In this document: in pieces, positions 11,749 to 21,740 of the stretch | Numbering within the stretch: position 1 is the first letter of the stretch | Layout of the letters: the number at the start of each line of letters is the position of its first letter | NCBI GenBank assembly: GCA_015680685.1 | Contig: MNCI01014500.1 | Span: forward strand, 61,903-111,552 | DNA length: 49,650 nt | Direction of reading: 5' to 3' | Source: Gnetum montanum | Taxonomy: Eukaryota; Streptophyta; Gnetopsida; Gnetales; Gnetaceae | Position numbers and translations under genes: made by a program | The notes under the pieces: generated by a model | Told to the model about the DNA's origin: nothing | What the model saw: only the letters and a program-made list of their open reading frames with translations | Databases searched by the model: none

Positions 11749-12611
11749 ACCTATCAATTTTGGTTACTGTTGTTGCAAATGTCTTTGTTGTTTGATAGTC
11801 TGGGGTTGTTTCGGCTAGGAAGGGGCCAAGGGGTAGGAGGGATTTCTCTTGCTGACTTTTGGGGAAGAAGGTAATCTCATGTAAATACACGATATGTTTG
11901 ATATGAATAAAATGCCTGACCTTATTGTAGCAAACAAAAACGTCAACGGCTGGAACACCAAGAGGTCCACAAGCTCACAGTTTGACCCCTCGTTTGCACA
12001 AGGGCCTACTAGAGGCAAAGACGGGGTGCCTTGAATGGTCTTGTCGATCGAACATGGACTTACCGAATGCAAATGGGGTGTAGCATGGTTAGCCGCAATA
12101 CTAATGCAAAACAATGCTAAGTGTTCGCGCAATGTCAACGATGTCAATGGGTGTGAGCGTAGTCAAAAGTTTCGACGAAAAACAAAAGTGCCAACGTATG
12201 GGGACTGCACCAGGCACAATTATGTGCTAAAACAACAGAAAATGCAAGTAAAAGGCTGAAAAATGCAAATAAAATGCTAAAAACGCCACAAGAGAGAGAG
12301 AGAGAACGGAACACCACCCCAAATGGGGTTGAGGGTAGTTAACTCCAAAAGGGGCAATAAGGTACGCATTGTACAACAAGCATAGAGGACAGCATGAAGA
12401 CTAATGTTCTGCCATGGTGTCTGTACCTACCAGGTTGGCCACTGTAGTGTGCAATGGGTTGTGGTGGTATGCAACTCTACCTCTATCTGGCTCACTGGTG
12501 TGCCTTTGGTTTTTGTTCACCCAAGATGCTAAAATGCTCAAGTTTGCTAACTTGCCCAAATTTGCCAACACACTTCAATCTTGCCAACCCCGAAAACATT
12601 GAGAGCAGGGG

Positions 12612-12619
12612 TATTTATA
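12612..12619 (-). promoter_or_regulatory. TATA box of element A 3' LTR
   Basis: On the minus strand the sequence reads TATAAATA within 'ccctataaatacccc'. The same box at the same place occurs in the other LTR, which supports it as the element promoter. Confidence 0.65.
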
Positions 12620-12959
12620 GGGCTAGGTTTAGCGTGAAATGCAGAGTGACAATTGGGACTACGCTCTCACCCAACTATGCTCTCCACTGAGGCTGGTGGT
12701 GTTGTGCCTTGTTGTGCTCTGCCAAACTCTGCAAGACTATGACTACGTTGTCGAATGCATGTATATGCGCTGAGAGGACCACAATGTACCTAAAAAATGC
12801 AACTTTGGAGACTATGCTCTCCACTGTCTTGCGTGGGGTTGAGCGTAGTTACAATTTTGGGGACAAAAGGAATACAAAAAAGATGCATTTTGCTAACTAT
12901 GCTTGTTGGAGGTGAGTTAGAGCTAAGCTGAATGCTAGTGCTGCATTGTGGAGGCCTTT

Positions 12960-13510
12960 GGGGACTATTTTGGCTAACTACACTTGACTATGCTCTGGAT
13001 TAGGGGAAAGCGTAGTCTCAACACTTAAAAAAATTTTGCAAAAAAATGGCCATGTGCTAACTACGCTCTCCACGGGAGGTTGACTACGATCCCAATTGGG
13101 GGTGAACGTAGTCCTAGCACTTATCAAAACTTGCAGGATCCCAACTGGGGGTGAACGTAGTCCTAGCACATATCAAAACTTGCAGAAACTGGCTTCCAAT
13201 TGACTACGCTTGACTATGCTCTGGGCTGGTAGAGAGTGTAGTCTCAACACTTAGAAAATTTTGCGCAAAATAGGCCTTCATGCTGACTACACTTGACTAC
13301 ACTCTGGGGCAGTGGAGAGCATAGTCTCAACACTTAGAAAAATTTTGCAACGAGTGGCTTGACACTCAAAAAAATTTGCAAAACTGGTGTTTGTGTTGAC
13401 TACGCTCTGCATGAGGCTAACTATGCTTTGCATGAGGCTAACTATGCTCTGCATGAGGCTGACTACACTCTATGGTAGTGGATAGCTTAGTCTCAACAAT
13501 TAAAAAAATC
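12960..13510 (-). repeat. U3 array of inverted GACTACGCTC modules (left LTR)
   Basis: Diverged modules of roughly 60-85 bp. Each runs from 'gactacgct' or 'gactatgctc' through a spacer to 'gagcgtagtc', followed by 'tcaacacttagaaaa' and 'ttttgca'. The ends of a module are reverse complements, so each could fold as a hairpin. The array is upstream of the TATA box on the element strand, where enhancers sit in U3. Confidence 0.8.
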
Positions 13511-13587
13511 TTCAGAAAATGGCCATGTGTTGACACTTAGACAAATTTGCAGTCAAGATGCCGTAGCCCAAATTTGGTGGTGTTTCA

Positions 13588-13605
13588 TTGGCCCTTCTTT
13601 GTTGA
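13588..13605 (-). other. Polypurine tract of element A
   Basis: On the minus strand, AACAAAGAAGGGCCAA runs into the 3' LTR start TGAAACAC. A purine-rich stretch at this junction is where plus-strand DNA synthesis is primed. Confidence 0.6.
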
Positions 13606-13999
13606 CATCTGGAGGAGTGGTCCAAGAGACGTCAACAAAGAACAGCAAAACACCACGGCAAGCTTGGCATCAACATTGCTCTTTCATGCATGGTCGGATG
13701 TCGCTACACCATGGTCAAGAGTGCTATGGAGAGTGGTATGCTATATAGTAGGTGAGAAGCAGGAGTAGGCGTAGGCAATGTGTTGAGGCTAAAAGGGGAA
13801 GGTACGGTGCAAGCGGAGATATTGTGATGAAAGGACCTCACAGTTGACAATGACCAGGACACCAGAGTGGCTTGCCCTTGAAAATGTTAACCTCTCGTCG
13901 AAGTGCTCGTGAGAGAGTCAAGGTGTAGATTCAAGGCTGGGCCGGTTGCTAAACTGCTTTGCAGCTAAGTTGCTTGGAGGCATGCTTTTCCCCCTTTGC

Positions 14000-14030
<31 letters not shown>

Positions 14031-14812
14031 CTTTTTTTTTTTCTTTTTGGAATGCTTACTACAAAGTGAGATGCTCTGCGTCAAGTGAATTGCGTATCAC
14101 TAGATGGGCTTCACTTCACTATTGACGAAATGGCATGGTGTCTACACAACAGGTGTTTCCTCCAAGGTCCTAACAGACCATGGTCTACCTAGGCTTTGAC
14201 CGGCCGACAAAGGCTTTCCACGGGACAACTTATGTTACGTCCACCTTGGGAAGCTTAGTGTGTGATGCGATGTATGAAGAGGGTGTCATGTGGTCATAGC
14301 ATGTGAGTGTCAAGGGATTTGCAAGCTTTGCTATGCAAGGAATGAAAAAGTATTGAGATGCTAGGGTGGGTGTGAGTAGGCTGTAATGGGACAAGTAGGA
14401 TGTGCACTCTTAAGAGGCTCAGCTAGTCCAATCATGCACATTGGAGTGATGTGGCAACTTGTCGTTGCAATGAGGTGCACCTTTACACAACTGCCTCAAG
14501 GCTTTGTCCTACAAACACAACTCTGAGAAGACAAAAAAATGACAAAACATAAAATGCAAATCAAATGCAAGGTCAAAGACGTTGTGAGCGCTCCAAAGGC
14601 CAGACCAATTGCAGGTGTTCAAAAAGCCAATGAAATGTCAAGGGGGCGATGATACTACAAGTGCTCCAAAGGCTGCAACAACTGCAGGTGCTCAATTCTA
14701 GGACTGCAATATCCCTGCCCACGTGGTGCAAAAAAGAGTGGAGGGGGAGAGGGGAAGTTAGAATTATTCTTGCTTGCTTGCTTGTAGAACTATGCATGGC
14801 TAATCGCGAACC
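13606..14812. other. Element A interior, noncoding, with long T runs
   Basis: No coding frame is recognised between the purine tract and the first minisatellite. A run of T at about 14001-14050 is poly(A) on the element strand. At 14164-14182 the sequence 'aaggtcctaacagaccatgg' is an isolated copy of the hairpin core of the minisatellite that starts 650 bp further on. Confidence 0.6.
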
Positions 14813-15338
14813 CAATTTAAGGTCTTGGTAGACCATAGCCCTACTAGTTTAAGGTCCTAACAGACCATGGCGTGCTGGTTTATAGTCTCAGCGGACTGCC
14901 GTGTGCTAGTTTAGCGTCGTAGCAAACAAATGCTATGCCAGTTTAGCATCATAGCAAACATGTGCTATGCCAATTTAACGTCATAGTAGACAAGTTGTTG
15001 TGCCAGTTTACCGTCATGGCGAACTGCTGTTATGCCAGTTTAACGTCGTGACCTAAGGACGAGCTGTGCCAATTTAGCGTCATGGTGGATGAGTGTTGTG
15101 CCAGTTCAGCATCATGGCGGATGAGTGGTGTGTGTGTGTGTGCCAGTTTAGCGTCATAGCAGACAAATGCTATGTCAATTTAACGTCATAGCGAATGAAT
15201 ATTATGTCAATTTAATGTCATGACAAACGAATGGTGTGGGTGCCAATTTAACATCATAGCGGATGAGTGTTGTGCCAATTTAACGTCATAGCGGATAAGT
15301 GGTGCGCCAATTTAATGTCATAGCAGACGAATGCTGCT
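14813..15338 (-). repeat. Minisatellite 1 of element A, about 16 units of 32 bp
   Basis: Units of mostly 32 bp with the plus-strand core 'aatttaacgtcatagcgga' followed by a variable tail and 'gcc'. I count 16 units. One has grown by a (gt)n run at 15127-15142. Most carry a short dyad: four bases, a 6-base loop, then their complement. Examples are GGTC-N6-GACC at 14853-14866, AGTC-N6-GACT at 14884-14897, and CATC-N6-GATG at 15110-15123 and 15252-15265. The array lies after the protease on the element strand, where RT would be in an autonomous element. Confidence 0.9.
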
Positions 15339-15522
15339 TACCTCATTTTGTTGATGTGTGGTGCTACATGCTAAATGTAATACAGCTTTCTGCAAAATGA
15401 ACTAGAGAAATGTCAAGTAGCACCTGTTTCACAAAGTCAATGTGCACGAATGGAAAAAACAATGCAATGAAGTTTGCCTAAGTATGCATGCAAGTTACTA
15501 TGGAGGCAAGCATGTTTGTGCA
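15339..15522. other. Spacer between the two minisatellites
   Basis: About 185 bp without repeat units or coding potential, separating the 32-bp and 30-bp arrays. Confidence 0.7.
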
Positions 15523-15949
15523 GGTTTTAGGCCTTGACAAGCCATAGGTGTGCCAGTTTTAGGTCTTAGCGGACCACAGGGACAAAATTAAAAGTGGTAG
15601 TTTAAGGCCATTCTGAGCCCTAGCAATAACTTAAGGTCATTCCAAGCACCGTGTTGCCAATTTAAGGCCATGGAAGGCCATGATGCTACTTTAAGGCCAT
15701 TTCAGGCCACTACAAGGGGATTGAGAACGGTAGTTTTAGGCCATTCCAGGCCACAAGTTGCAAGTTTAAGGCCATGACAGGCTGCATGTCACCAATTTAA
15801 GGCCATGGCGGGCCGTAGCGATAGTTTTAGGCCATTCTAGGCCATTGCATTGCTAGTTTAAGGCCATGGCGGGCCAAAGATGCCAATTTAAGTTCATGGT
15901 GGGCCAAAGATGCTAGTTTAAGGCCATGGTGGGCTGCAGCGATAGTTTT
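15523..15949 (-). repeat. Minisatellite 2 of element A, about 13 units of 30 bp
   Basis: Thirteen units, most about 29-32 bp, with the plus-strand core 'agtttaaggccatggcgggc'. Two units (near 15555 and 15688) are extended to about 44 bp by related insertions. The dyad here is usually GGCC-N6-GGCC, for example 15666-15679 and 15695-15708; one unit has GGTC-N6-GACC (15562-15575). The shared 'a(a/g)tttaa' start and the 6-base loop show common descent with minisatellite 1. Confidence 0.9.
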
Positions 15950-16147
15950 GTCTTTGTAATTTTAGTTTTTTATGATTTTTAGGCATTTTGATGTTTTTTT
16001 ATGCATGAAAGCGATAACCGCAGAAATGTAAAGCTAGCGAATGCATGGGTAGACACATAAACTAAGTAGTCAAGCCAAATGCAAGTGACATGATATAGTG
16101 CTAATGCAGCGTAAGTGGAAGTAAAATGCAAGGTGCATAGAGGTGCC

Positions 16148-17074
16148 TTAAAGTAGCATCATATACTGTACATTTGTTGCCGCACAGTCATCAATGTGCA
16201 CCCTGCATATCTTGCATTGCTCAACACGTAAGGTGATGAACATGGAGGCCATTATGACCTCACCTTTCTCAAGGTTGACCTTAATTGCCTCGTCACGAAA
16301 TGCGAGGGATGTGGAGCTCAATTCCTGTAGAATAGGAGGCAACATCATAGCGTGGATGGAATTTTCATCTACTGGGATGTCCTCCGTGACAGGAATGGAG
16401 GTCAACATCTACACTAGTGCTTTGTGGTGGGCAAATTAGGTCATGATTAGGTCATAGACGCTCAATGTTGTGTTCTTTTGCTTTAGCGCTTGCTTAACCT
16501 AGGCTAATGCATCTACAAAGTCTCTACAATCGATTTCGTTTTTATTGGCTTTGACTTCTTCCATATGTCCTAAGAGACGAATTTTGCAGGGAGGCAACTT
16601 GGGCTTTGTTGGCTTGGCCTATGTGGGGGCCCTAGTGCTCGATTGTGGTTTGCTAGTTGTAGCCTTTTTAGTTGCTTTGGCCATAGGGATTGCAGAGATA
16701 GGGATCGGCTTCTGCGGACCAAGCGCTCTTTGGTCTCATTGTTGCTTAGGCATTTCACTTGCGAGGAGTTCGTTGGGCCTCTTACGTTGCCATCTAGTGG
16801 GTCTACCCATGTTGCTTGCAGGGTCAGCCCTTGGACGAGAAGGGGCCGATGCATTGCCCACTACCGAGCTTCGAGTAGGTAAGGGGCTAGCACGTTGTGG
16901 CACCCTAACAACAAACGGCGGTTGAGCAATCGTTGTTGCAACATGCTATGAGACCTTAACCATGAAGGATGTTGTGGGTGCCCAAAGTGACGCTCTAACA
17001 ACAAAAAGGGGCCTCAAACTCGTGGAGGCCGAGGGGACCCTTGCACTAATAAAAGGCACTCAGACCACAAAAGG
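16148..17074 (-). pseudogene. Element A protease region, broken
   Basis: This is the continuation, in the same frame, of the gag zinc-finger piece. A Pro/Lys/Ser-rich linker (about 16560-17070, several stops) leads to a retropepsin-like core. The open piece 16148-16408 (86 codons) has SMFITLRVEQCKICRVHIDDC followed by AATNV, which matches the strand and catalytic loop of gypsy proteases. The catalytic loop, normally D-(S/T/N)-G, reads D-D-C (Asp codon near 16192), so the glycine is lost. The frame stops at 16148 and no RT follows. The protease would have cut the Gag polyprotein in the virus-like particle. Confidence 0.65.
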
Positions 17075-19241
17075 CTACTGCACTAGTTCTAACTTGTCAC
17101 CCACGTTGATGGTGTTTAGAGGGTCATTGTACACCCTCATGGATTGGTTTCGAGGCCTAACCAGGTTTGCCGTGTCAAGCACTAGTTTGCCCCTATCTAT
17201 CATCCATTGCAGATCATCTTGCAAAGCTCGACAGAAGTCCATGCTATGGCTAGACAACTGGTGGTAATGACAGAATTGGTCCAACTTAAAGTGTTGTGGG
17301 ACCAGGGGCTCGTTTGGTGCTACTACGACAAGATTCCTCAGCAGCTTGCAGTACCTATCATGCATTTTGTAGGCATCCTCAAACATTTGCTTATGTTAGA
17401 TGTGCTCAGCTTTCAACAGTTGATCCAACAACTCTGAGGGTTTCAATGGCAACGGGGGTATACTTTGAGCGATCCTTACGCTCAAAGTTGGGCCTTTGGC
17501 TTACTTATGTCGTGGCCACTGCAGATGTAGGCAGGTTGGTTGCCTAGGCGCCAAAGTTGCCAGCTTTGTGAGCTAGGGCTTTAGGCTGCCTAGCCATCAA
17601 CCCCCAATTGGTTGCTTCACCCTATGTGGCTACCATTGCCATTGTTGCATTTTGGTTTCTCGCATGCTGGTTTTTGTAGGCCACTAGCTTGCACTGCATC
17701 TTCTATGCTCTTAGTTTGGGCAAAGGCTTGGCTCAAAGACTGCATGGCTAAATAATACAGTTTTGACTTGATGAAGTCATTGACTACACCCTTGAAGATC
17801 GCCAAGAGGTGCATCTCGGCTATTGGCTCTCATATTTCGTTCAACAAGGTGCTCCATTGTTGGATGAATTTTTGTACAAGCTCTAGGGGCCCTACTTGAT
17901 TTGCATCAGTTGGTCCAGGGTTGCTTCTGGCTTCAAGTTGTACTTGAAGCGCGTCACAAACTAGCTCAGAAGATCCTCCAAAGAGGAGATAAAGCCCCTA
18001 AGTAATACGCAGTAACAGTCTAGCGCCTTGCCAGTGAGTGACATGGCAAACACGCGTATGATGGCTTATGGCCATGCTTGCAGTAGTAAACACTCAAACC
18101 TGAACGTCACCAAATGTGCGTTGGGGTCCCCTTCACCATTGTACTTGGTGAGTTAAGGTAGTAGGACCCCAGTTGGCAGAGTTAGGGGTGGGACCGCAGA
18201 ACTTATGGGGTCGTCCTAGTAGAAGTCCACTACTTTAACTGTTTCAGAGGAAGCGGCTTTGAGATGCCTCACCTCCTCTGTCAAACTTTGGATCAGCTAG
18301 AACGCCTTATCCAAGTTTTGAGATGTGCCAGTCAGTTGCGTTGGCTATGCCATCTGCTATGTTGGTTGTACAGCCTAGGGACGGATTGCCAGTTGTGAAA
18401 ACACGCAATGTGGTTGATGCGTTGGCTATGCTATGGGTGCAGTGACTGGGGCAAGCCACGCATGCGTGGGTTGGACTAACGCTGAGGGTGTCAATGAGAC
18501 AGGCAAGATGTAGGGTGCTTGAGTCACATGGGGCTTGGAGACGAGCCCAACATGGGAGTGTGGTTGAGTTGACATGATGGTTGCTGGCAAAGATGGTTGG
18601 GCAGGTTGAGATGATGCCATGATGGGCGAGTTAAATGAAGCTATTGCATCATATTGCATATATTGCGTTTGATGCGTTGCCACTACAAGCATCAACTTAA
18701 GCCTGATGGAGTGGGAAGCTGATGTCAATGTTATAACCGTCTCAGGGAGGATGGGTGAACTAAATCAAGGAGGGGCCGGACTGGGGAGTGGTTGTTGGAA
18801 GACAGTGTGGAAGGGGCTCTCGTGTTCGAAGCGAGCTTCGAACTCATCTTCTTCCTCCTATAGGGCTTCCTCATAATCAATTCCCACATCACACTCACCT
18901 ACTTGGGTGAGCTAGGATAACAACTAGTGATGGGACTCTATGAGCGGGTTGATGTCAAACGAGAAAGGGATATACTCTTGTCCGTCATAGTGGATTAGTT
19001 CAAAGTCATGTTTTGCCGCTATGTCAAGGCAATCTATAGGCAACCCTGCTTGGATCTTTGCACATATGAAGTTGCATTGTTCGTTGCTGAGCGCGGCATA
19101 CTCTAGGTCTTGGCCACGTAGCCTAAGGGATTGCCTCGATCCTGCCATCACGAGCCCAAGGTTGTCACTCCTGGCCTCTTGTTGAATGGTAAAGGTGTCA
19201 AGTGTGTTTGACACCGACGTCAAAGGCTGATCTAGATTCAT
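17075..19241 (-). pseudogene. Element A gag, broken
   Basis: Gag builds the virus-like particle that packages the element RNA. The start is the ATG at 19241, about 330 bp after the primer site. Open pieces on the minus strand are 18924-19241, 18426-18728, 17617-17814 and 17075-17386, with stops and at least two frame changes between them. The order is an N-terminal acidic region, a Pro/Ser/Gln-rich linker, a capsid core (about 17640-18165) with YNGEGDPNAHLVTF, then SLTGKALD, then FVTRFKYNLKPEATLDQLM, then KLYYLAM. Last comes the zinc-finger-like CHYHQLSSHSMDFC (about 17231-17272) and LQDDLQWMIDRGKL. These blocks match the Retrotrans_gag family. Confidence 0.8.
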
Positions 19242-19573
19242 GGTCGCAAATCAAGTTGTGAAAGGGAGAGCTATGGGTTGCTGGCTGCGGAGTACTATGG
19301 ACGACACTAAAACTGACCCTGTTTCAGCTAACACTACTAACTACACTGACTACACTCTCCACGGACTATGCTCTCTACGCTGAGAGCTAACTATGCTCTC
19401 TATGTTGAAAGAACGAAGACTTAGGAAAACAATGGAGAGAAGTGCAATTTGGGTTGCTACATGGGGTCCTGGAGGGACCGACTACGAGGTCCAATCTACA
19501 CTGATGGGTCGATAGACAACTACAATGCATAGAGCACACAAGACAACCACAATGAAGTTTAAAAAAGTGGTTC

Positions 19574-19592
19574 GGCCCTCTTTCTAGCGCCA
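19574..19592 (-). other. Primer-binding site of element A
   Basis: On the element strand, six bases after the 5' LTR, the sequence is TGGCGCTAGAAAGAGGGCC. It begins with TGG, complementary to the CCA end of a tRNA, and resembles primer sites of plant Tat/Ogre-type gypsy elements. I cannot name the tRNA with certainty. Its position beside the right LTR fixes the minus orientation. Confidence 0.75.
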
Positions 19593-19598
19593 AAAAAT

Positions 19599-21232
19599 TG
19601 TAGCAACCAAAAATGTTGATGGCTGGAACACCGAGAGGTACACGGGTGCACAGTTTGACCCCACATCCACGTGAGGACCTACTGGAGGTAGAGATAGGGT
19701 ACCCTAAATGGTCTTGTCAATCAAACAGGGACTTACCGAATGCAAATGGGGTGCAACGTGGTTAGCTGCGGTGCTAATGCAAAACAATGCTAAGTGTTCA
19801 TGTGGTGTCAACAATGTTAATGTGTCAATGGATGTGAGCATAGTCAAAAGTTTCGATGAAAAATGAAGGTGCCAACATGTGAGGACTACCACCAGGTGCG
19901 GCTATGTGCTAAAATAGCTGAAAATGCAAGTAAAATGCTGAAAATGTAGAGAGAGAGAGAGAGAGAACAAAACACCACCCCAAATGGGGTTGAGCATAGT
20001 TAACTCCATAAGGGGTGAGAAGGTATGTGGTGTACAACAGGTCCAGTGAACAATGTAGTCATAGTCTCGGGAGTGTCTGGCCGTGAAGACTAACGTTCTG
20101 TTATGGTGCCTATGCCTACTGAGTTGGCCACCGCGATGTGCAGTGGGCTGCAGTGGGCTACGATGGTATGCAACTCTGCCTCTCTCCGGTTCGCTGGTGT
20201 GCCTTTGGTTTTTGTTTGCCCAAGATGCCAAAATGCTCAAGTTTGCTAACTTGCCCAAATTTGCCAATGCACTTCAATTTTGCCAACCTCGAAAACATTG
20301 AGGGCAGGGGTATTTATAGGGCTAGGTTTAGCGTGAAATGCGGAGTGATTACCACATGGAAATGGGGACGGTTAGGACTACACTCTCACCCAACTACGCT
20401 CTCCACTAAGGCTGGTGGTGTTATGCTTTGTTGTGCTCTGCTGGACTCTGCAAGACTGTGACTATGTTGCCAAGTGCATGTATATGCACCAAGAAGACTC
20501 CAATGTACCTGAAAAATGCAACTTTGGAGACTACACTCCGAGACTACGCTCTCCACTATCTTGCGTAGGGTCGAGCGTAGTTACAATTTTGAGGACAAAA
20601 AGGATACAAAAAAGGTGCATTTTGCTAACTATGCTTGCTGGAGGTGAGTTAGAGCTAAGCTGAATGCCGATGTTGCATTGTGGAGGCCTTTGGGGGCTAT
20701 TCTGGCTTACTACGCTTAACTATGCTCTGAATTGGGGGAGAGCGTAGTCTCAACACTTGGAAAAATTTTGCAAAAAAAAAAATGGTCATGTGTTGACTAC
20801 GCTCTCCAAGGGAAGCTAACTATGCTCCCGATTGGGGATGAGCATAGTCCTAGCACTTGTCAAAACTTGCAGAAACTGGCTTCCAGTTGACTACGCTTGA
20901 CTATGCTCTAGGTTGGTGGAGAGCGTAGTCTCAACACTTAGAAAATTCTGCAAAAATCGGGCCTTCATGCTAACTATGCTTAACTATGCTCTGGGGCAAT
21001 GGAGAGCGTAGTCTCAACACTTAGAAAAATTTTGCAACGACTAACTTGACACTTGGAAAAATTTGCAAAATTGTCATTTGTGTTGACTACGCTCTGCATG
21101 AAGCTAACTATGCTAGATGGCAGCGAAGAGTGTAGTCTCAGCACTTGGAAAAATCTACAAAAAATGACCTCATGCTAACACTTAGACAAATTTGCAGTCA
21201 AGATGTCATAGCCCAAATTTGGCAGTGTTTCA
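19599..21232 (-). repeat. Element A 5' LTR (right copy), 1634 bp
   Basis: Plus-strand ends are TGTAGCAACC and GTGTTTCA. It aligns with 11926-13587. Comparing 12061-12120 with 19734-19793 I count 7 differences in 60 positions, all transitions, so the insertion is old. An (AG)n lies at 19948-19967. The U3 hairpin modules are at about 20700-21180, in fewer copies than in the left LTR. Confidence 0.9.
20311..20318 (-). promoter_or_regulatory. TATA box of element A 5' LTR
   Basis: The minus strand reads TATAAATA in the same context as the box at 12612-12619. As this is the 5' LTR, this copy would start the genomic transcript. Confidence 0.65.
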
Positions 21233-21237
21233 CTTAT

Positions 21238-21523
21238 TTCCAAAAATAACAAACTCTTTCTGTTTTAAGTTTGTTAATTAATTATCTACTAAAGCTTGAT
21301 TAGTCATTTTTGTTTAATTATATCAACAGTTGCACAATTTCAGTTTGCCATTGTATGTCATATTATGAGAGTGTAGCCAAAGTGTGGTATAACACATCAA
21401 AGGTTGTTGTCTCCTAAACCCCTAGCCCAGAAATCAAAGAAGTAAGCTAGTCCTTCAACCCCAAACCCACTGGGAGCCACATCCAAGCTTAATAGCTAGT
21501 TATCCACTCATTATGATAGGTCA
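21238..21523. other. Flank of element A, nothing recognised
   Basis: Non-repetitive AT-rich sequence between the target duplication and the second SINE. Confidence 0.5.
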
Positions 21524-21740
21524 ATAAGGCATAGCTCACAAGGTTAGAGCATGTTATTTGTGGTTTGTACGTTTCAGGGTGAATTTCAATGCCACATAGG
21601 TCACAATAAAAATATTGTTTCAAGAATTATAGCATCAAGTAGGAAACTAGCCATAGTAAATCATCATTAAATCCTTTCACCTACATAAATGGGTTAGACC
21701 CTGGTAATGGCATAAAGGTGCCAAGATGATGATAATCTAC
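21524..21740 (+). mobile_element. tRNA-derived SINE, copy 2
   Basis: The A-box-like stretch TAGCTCACAAGGTTAGAGC lies at 21532-21550 and a decayed B-box-like stretch, TGAATTTCAATGCC, at 21580-21593. The body at 21618-21735 matches copy 1 (5800-5925), including 'ccatagtaaatcat' against 'ccatggtaaatcat' and 'ataaaggtgccaag' against 'ataaaggcaccaag'. The copies are clearly diverged, so both are old. The 3' end is approximate. Confidence 0.6.

Larger units (their letters stand above)
11926..13587 (-). repeat. Element A 3' LTR (left copy), 1662 bp
   Basis: Plus-strand ends are TGTAGCAAAC and TGTTTCA; on the element strand it starts TGAAACAC and ends GCTACA. It aligns along its length with 19599-21232. 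The U3 part (about 12640-13587) is packed with inverted 'gactacgctc' / 'gagcgtagtc' modules. It has gained local duplications relative to the other LTR: the block around 13092-13185 is doubled, and a 21-bp unit around 13406-13470 is present three times. A short (AG)n lies at 12291-12305. Confidence 0.9.
11921..21237 (-). mobile_element. Element A: complete non-autonomous Ty3/gypsy retrotransposon
   Basis: Two related LTRs (11926-13587 and 19599-21232) bound a 6.0-kb interior, and the whole is flanked by the 5-bp duplication CTTAT (11921-11925 and 21233-21237). The element reads on the minus strand: the primer-binding site lies beside the right LTR, the purine tract beside the left LTR, and the gag and protease frames are on the minus strand. 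RT, RNase H and integrase are absent. The roughly 2.5 kb between protease and 3' LTR holds two minisatellites and noncoding DNA. The gag form with a CHYH...H...C motif and the TGGCGCT primer site point to the Tat/Ogre side of gypsy; that placement is inference. This gag-only layout recalls the TR-GAG class of plant non-autonomous elements. Confidence 0.9.

Noticed and set aside
12978-13169. Frames inside the LTRs of element A and through gag on the plus strand (for example 12414-12690, 16545-16925, 20083-20301)
   Set aside because: They lie in LTR sequence or opposite the real minus-strand gag-protease frame and show no motif.
14813-15949. CRISPR-like array
   Set aside because: The units are contiguous, diverged tandem repeats without unique spacers, and the context is a plant retrotransposon.
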